Shown here piece after piece: positions 41,652 through 42,996 of a DNA stretch of 42,996 nucleotides; positions within the stretch are counted from its first letter, which is position 1; every line of letters starts with the position of its first letter. The DNA lies in NCBI GenBank assembly GCA_002171515.1, contig NHEP01000132.1, positions 1-42,996 of the forward strand, read 5' to 3'. The stretch comes from a bacterium TMED88. Its GTDB lineage: Bacteria; Myxococcota_A; UBA9160; UBA4427. Both the position numbers and the translations under genes were made by a program. Under the pieces are notes generated by a model. It was given only the letters and a program-made list of their open reading frames with translations, ran no database searches and was not told where the DNA came from.

Positions 41652-42728
41652 ATGCCGGAACTCGATCAACTTTTGAGGCACCTCAGCGAAGCCGGAGGCT
41701 CGGACTTACATCTTGCGGCGGGTCTTGAGCCGAGAGTCCGCCAGAAAGGGCGGGTGCGGCCCATCGAGGGTGAGCCGGTTCTCGAAGACGCCAGGCTGCG
41801 GCTTTGGATGCAGGAAATCGCCCCTCCGCGCGCATGGGACGAGTTCGTCGAAACGAACGATTTAGATTTTGCTTACGGGATTGAGGGCGTGGCTCGGTTT
41901 CGGGCCAACTATTTCGTTCAGAATCAGGGCGCGGCCGCGGTCTTCCGAATCATTCCCGAAGAAATTGTGGCGGCTGAAGACCTTGGGATGCCCTCGTCGG
42001 TTACGGATCTAGCAGACCTCACCGAGGGTTTGGTCTTGGTCACCGGCCCTACGGGCTCAGGGAAGTCGACCACACTGGCGGCCATCATCGATCGCCTGAA
42101 TAAGCGCTACGCACGCCACGTCGTCACGATTGAAGATCCTGTCGAATTCGTCCACCAGAATCGAAAGAGCCTCTTCTCTCACCGAGAAGTCGGGTTGCAC
42201 ACAGAGGGATTTGGTCCCGCCTTGCGATCGGCGATTCGCCAGGATGCTGACGTCATCTTGGTGGGGGAGATGCGTGAGCGAGAAACTATTTCGCTTGCGA
42301 TTACCGCCGCCGAGATGGGCATGCTGGTCTTCGGAACCCTTCATACCAATAGTGCGGCCAAAACAATCGACCGCATCATCGACGCCTTTCCGGCCGAAGA
42401 GCAAAACATGGTTCGCCTCTCGCTTTCGGAGTCGCTGGCCGCTGTGGTCTCGCAGCTCCTGCTGCCCACGGCAGACGGACAGGGCCGAATTGCGGCGCAT
42501 GAGGTTCTTCTGCGAGTCTCGGGACTGGCCAATGTTATTCGCGAGGGGAACATGCAGATGCTGTCTTCTCTGATTCAGTCGGGGAAACAGATCGGCATGC
42601 AGGCGATGGACGACGTGCTCTATCAGTATGTCGAGGAGGGCAAAGTCTCTGCGCGCGAGGGCTATATGAAGGCGACCGAAAAGGCCCGTTTCGAAGCGCT
42701 GTTAGAAGCCTCCCCTCTAGCCGAGTAG
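41652..42728 (+). CDS. pilT: Twitching motility ATPase PilT
   Basis: A 358-residue hexameric retraction ATPase of type IV pili at the inner membrane. Seen: MPELDQLLRHLSEAGGSDLHLAAGLEPRVRQKG, the arginine-finger region VARFRANYFVQ, Walker A GPTGSGKST, the Asp box TIEDPVEFVH, Walker B DVILVGEMRE, the His box EMGMLVFGTLHTNSAAKTIDRIIDAFP, and the C-terminal IQSGKQIGMQAMDD. The AIRNLIRE-type motif reads GLANVIREGN, slightly degenerate, so PilU is an alternative. The usual PilT/PilU length is matched. ATG 41652 has AGGA 7 nt upstream; an in-frame upstream ATG at 41628 is less likely. It is cotranscribed with the extended paralogue before it. Confidence 0.92.
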   Translation: MPELDQLLRHLSEAGGSDLHLAAGLEPRVRQKGRVRPIEGEPVLEDARLRLWMQEIAPPRAWDEFVETNDLDFAYGIEGVARFRANYFVQNQGAAAVFRIIPEEIVAAEDLGMPSSVTDLADLTEGLVLVTGPTGSGKSTTLAAIIDRLNKRYARHVVTIEDPVEFVHQNRKSLFSHREVGLHTEGFGPALRSAIRQDADVILVGEMRERETISLAITAAEMGMLVFGTLHTNSAAKTIDRIIDAFPAEEQNMVRLSLSESLAAVVSQLLLPTADGQGRIAAHEVLLRVSGLANVIREGNMQMLSSLIQSGKQIGMQAMDDVLYQYVEEGKVSAREGYMKATEKARFEALLEASPLAE

Positions 42729-42914
42729 CCTCATTCCGCCCGCCCGCCTCTCCTGGCTTTTCTCCCTTCCAAGTCCGCTGGGATGAACCGTCCGTTTTGC
42801 CCTTAGAATGGGCTCGATGAGCGGGCGAGGCTGCTATTTTAAGGGGCCGGCTTCGGCCGTTTCACCCTCTGCCTCCGGTGACCCCGGGGCGGGATTTTCA
42901 GGGAGCCCCAGCAC
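42729..42914. other. Spacer after pilT with small hairpin
   Basis: 186 nt. GGCCG (42845-42849) and CGGCC (42854-42858) form a 5-bp hairpin with a GCTT loop followed by only three T, a weak terminator candidate. GGGAG at 42901-42905 belongs to the next gene. No clear promoter was picked. Confidence 0.35.
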
Positions 42915-42996
42915 ATGTCGGATTCGCTGGCCCAGGACGCGGATTCGGGTCGAGAAATTGAACCGGAAGGCCCGACGCTTTGGACCTTTCGGTGGG
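42915..42996 (+). CDS. Start of an unidentified gene (cut by the right edge)
   Basis: ATG 42915 is preceded at 9 nt by GGGAG and opens a frame that runs without stop to the window end (27 codons: MSDSLAQDADSGREIEPEG and on). It is acidic and hydrophilic with no recognisable domain. The ribosome binding site, the strand and its place after pilT make a real gene likely, but too little is visible for a function. Confidence 0.5.
   Translation, partial: MSDSLAQDADSGREIEPEGPTLWTFRW

Noticed and set aside
1-42996. tRNA, rRNA, CRISPR, insertion sequences, integrases
   Set aside because: Looked for in the intergenic stretches on both strands by eye; no cloverleaf with a GTTCRA-type arm, no regular repeat-spacer pattern and no transposase or integrase motifs found.

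Overview
The window reads as a chromosomal piece of a GC-rich, Gram-negative (diderm) bacterium. Lipoproteins with lipoboxes, an AsmA-type periplasmic protein, an AlgI/AlgJ-like pair, a PEP-CTERM protein and PilT-type ATPases all imply an outer membrane and an elaborate surface. The GatCAB amidotransferase, the PATAN/J-domain/TPR protein and the tandem pilus retraction ATPases are most like deltaproteobacterial lineages (Myxococcota/Desulfobacterota and relatives). That placement is an inference from gene style, not from a marker gene. I see no rRNA, tRNA, CRISPR array, insertion sequence, integrase or phage gene.

Left part (1-16583): a surface-glycan region. It opens with a 5'-truncated sugar N-acetyltransferase and an STT3/AglB-like oligosaccharyltransferase whose WWD acceptor motif is degenerate. 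A three-gene minus-strand operon follows: polyprenyl-phosphate-type GT2, SAM methyltransferase, and GT-C transferase. Next come a TMTC-like GT-C transferase with a TPR tail and a suspicious G8 tract at its start, then two tandem TPR lipoproteins of the PEP-CTERM-associated (PrsT) type. A PEP-CTERM protein is transcribed away from them, with a strong terminator after it, and then a membrane-anchored sulfatase-fold enzyme with Thr at the nucleophile position. No exosortase lies in the window.

Middle part (16594-25742): ddl (D-Ala-D-Ala ligase) is divergent from larE, which abuts a C45/AAT-like protein lacking its nucleophile cysteine. A minus-strand run then carries a DEAD-box RNA helicase, an ALG6-like GT-C transferase, an AlgI-like MBOAT acyltransferase, an AlgJ/AlgX-like SGNH protein and a DUF2141 secreted protein. 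This is a candidate polysaccharide-acetylation module.

Right part (25839-42996), mostly plus strand: gatC-gatA-gatB, another GT-C membrane protein, an AsmA-like protein, mtnA, a PATAN/J-like/TPR protein, a branched-chain aminotransferase, a second amidase, a D-threonine-aldolase-like enzyme, yhbY (minus strand), a PilT paralogue with a long N-terminal extension, a canonical pilT, and the first codons of a further gene cut by the right edge.

Working picture (inference): one GT2 enzyme could charge a polyprenyl phosphate with sugar. Five GT-C membrane transferases, one STT3-like and one TMTC-like, could use such donors on the periplasmic face. MBOAT/AlgJ could acetylate the product, and the PEP-CTERM protein with its TPR lipoproteins is a plausible glycosylated surface client.
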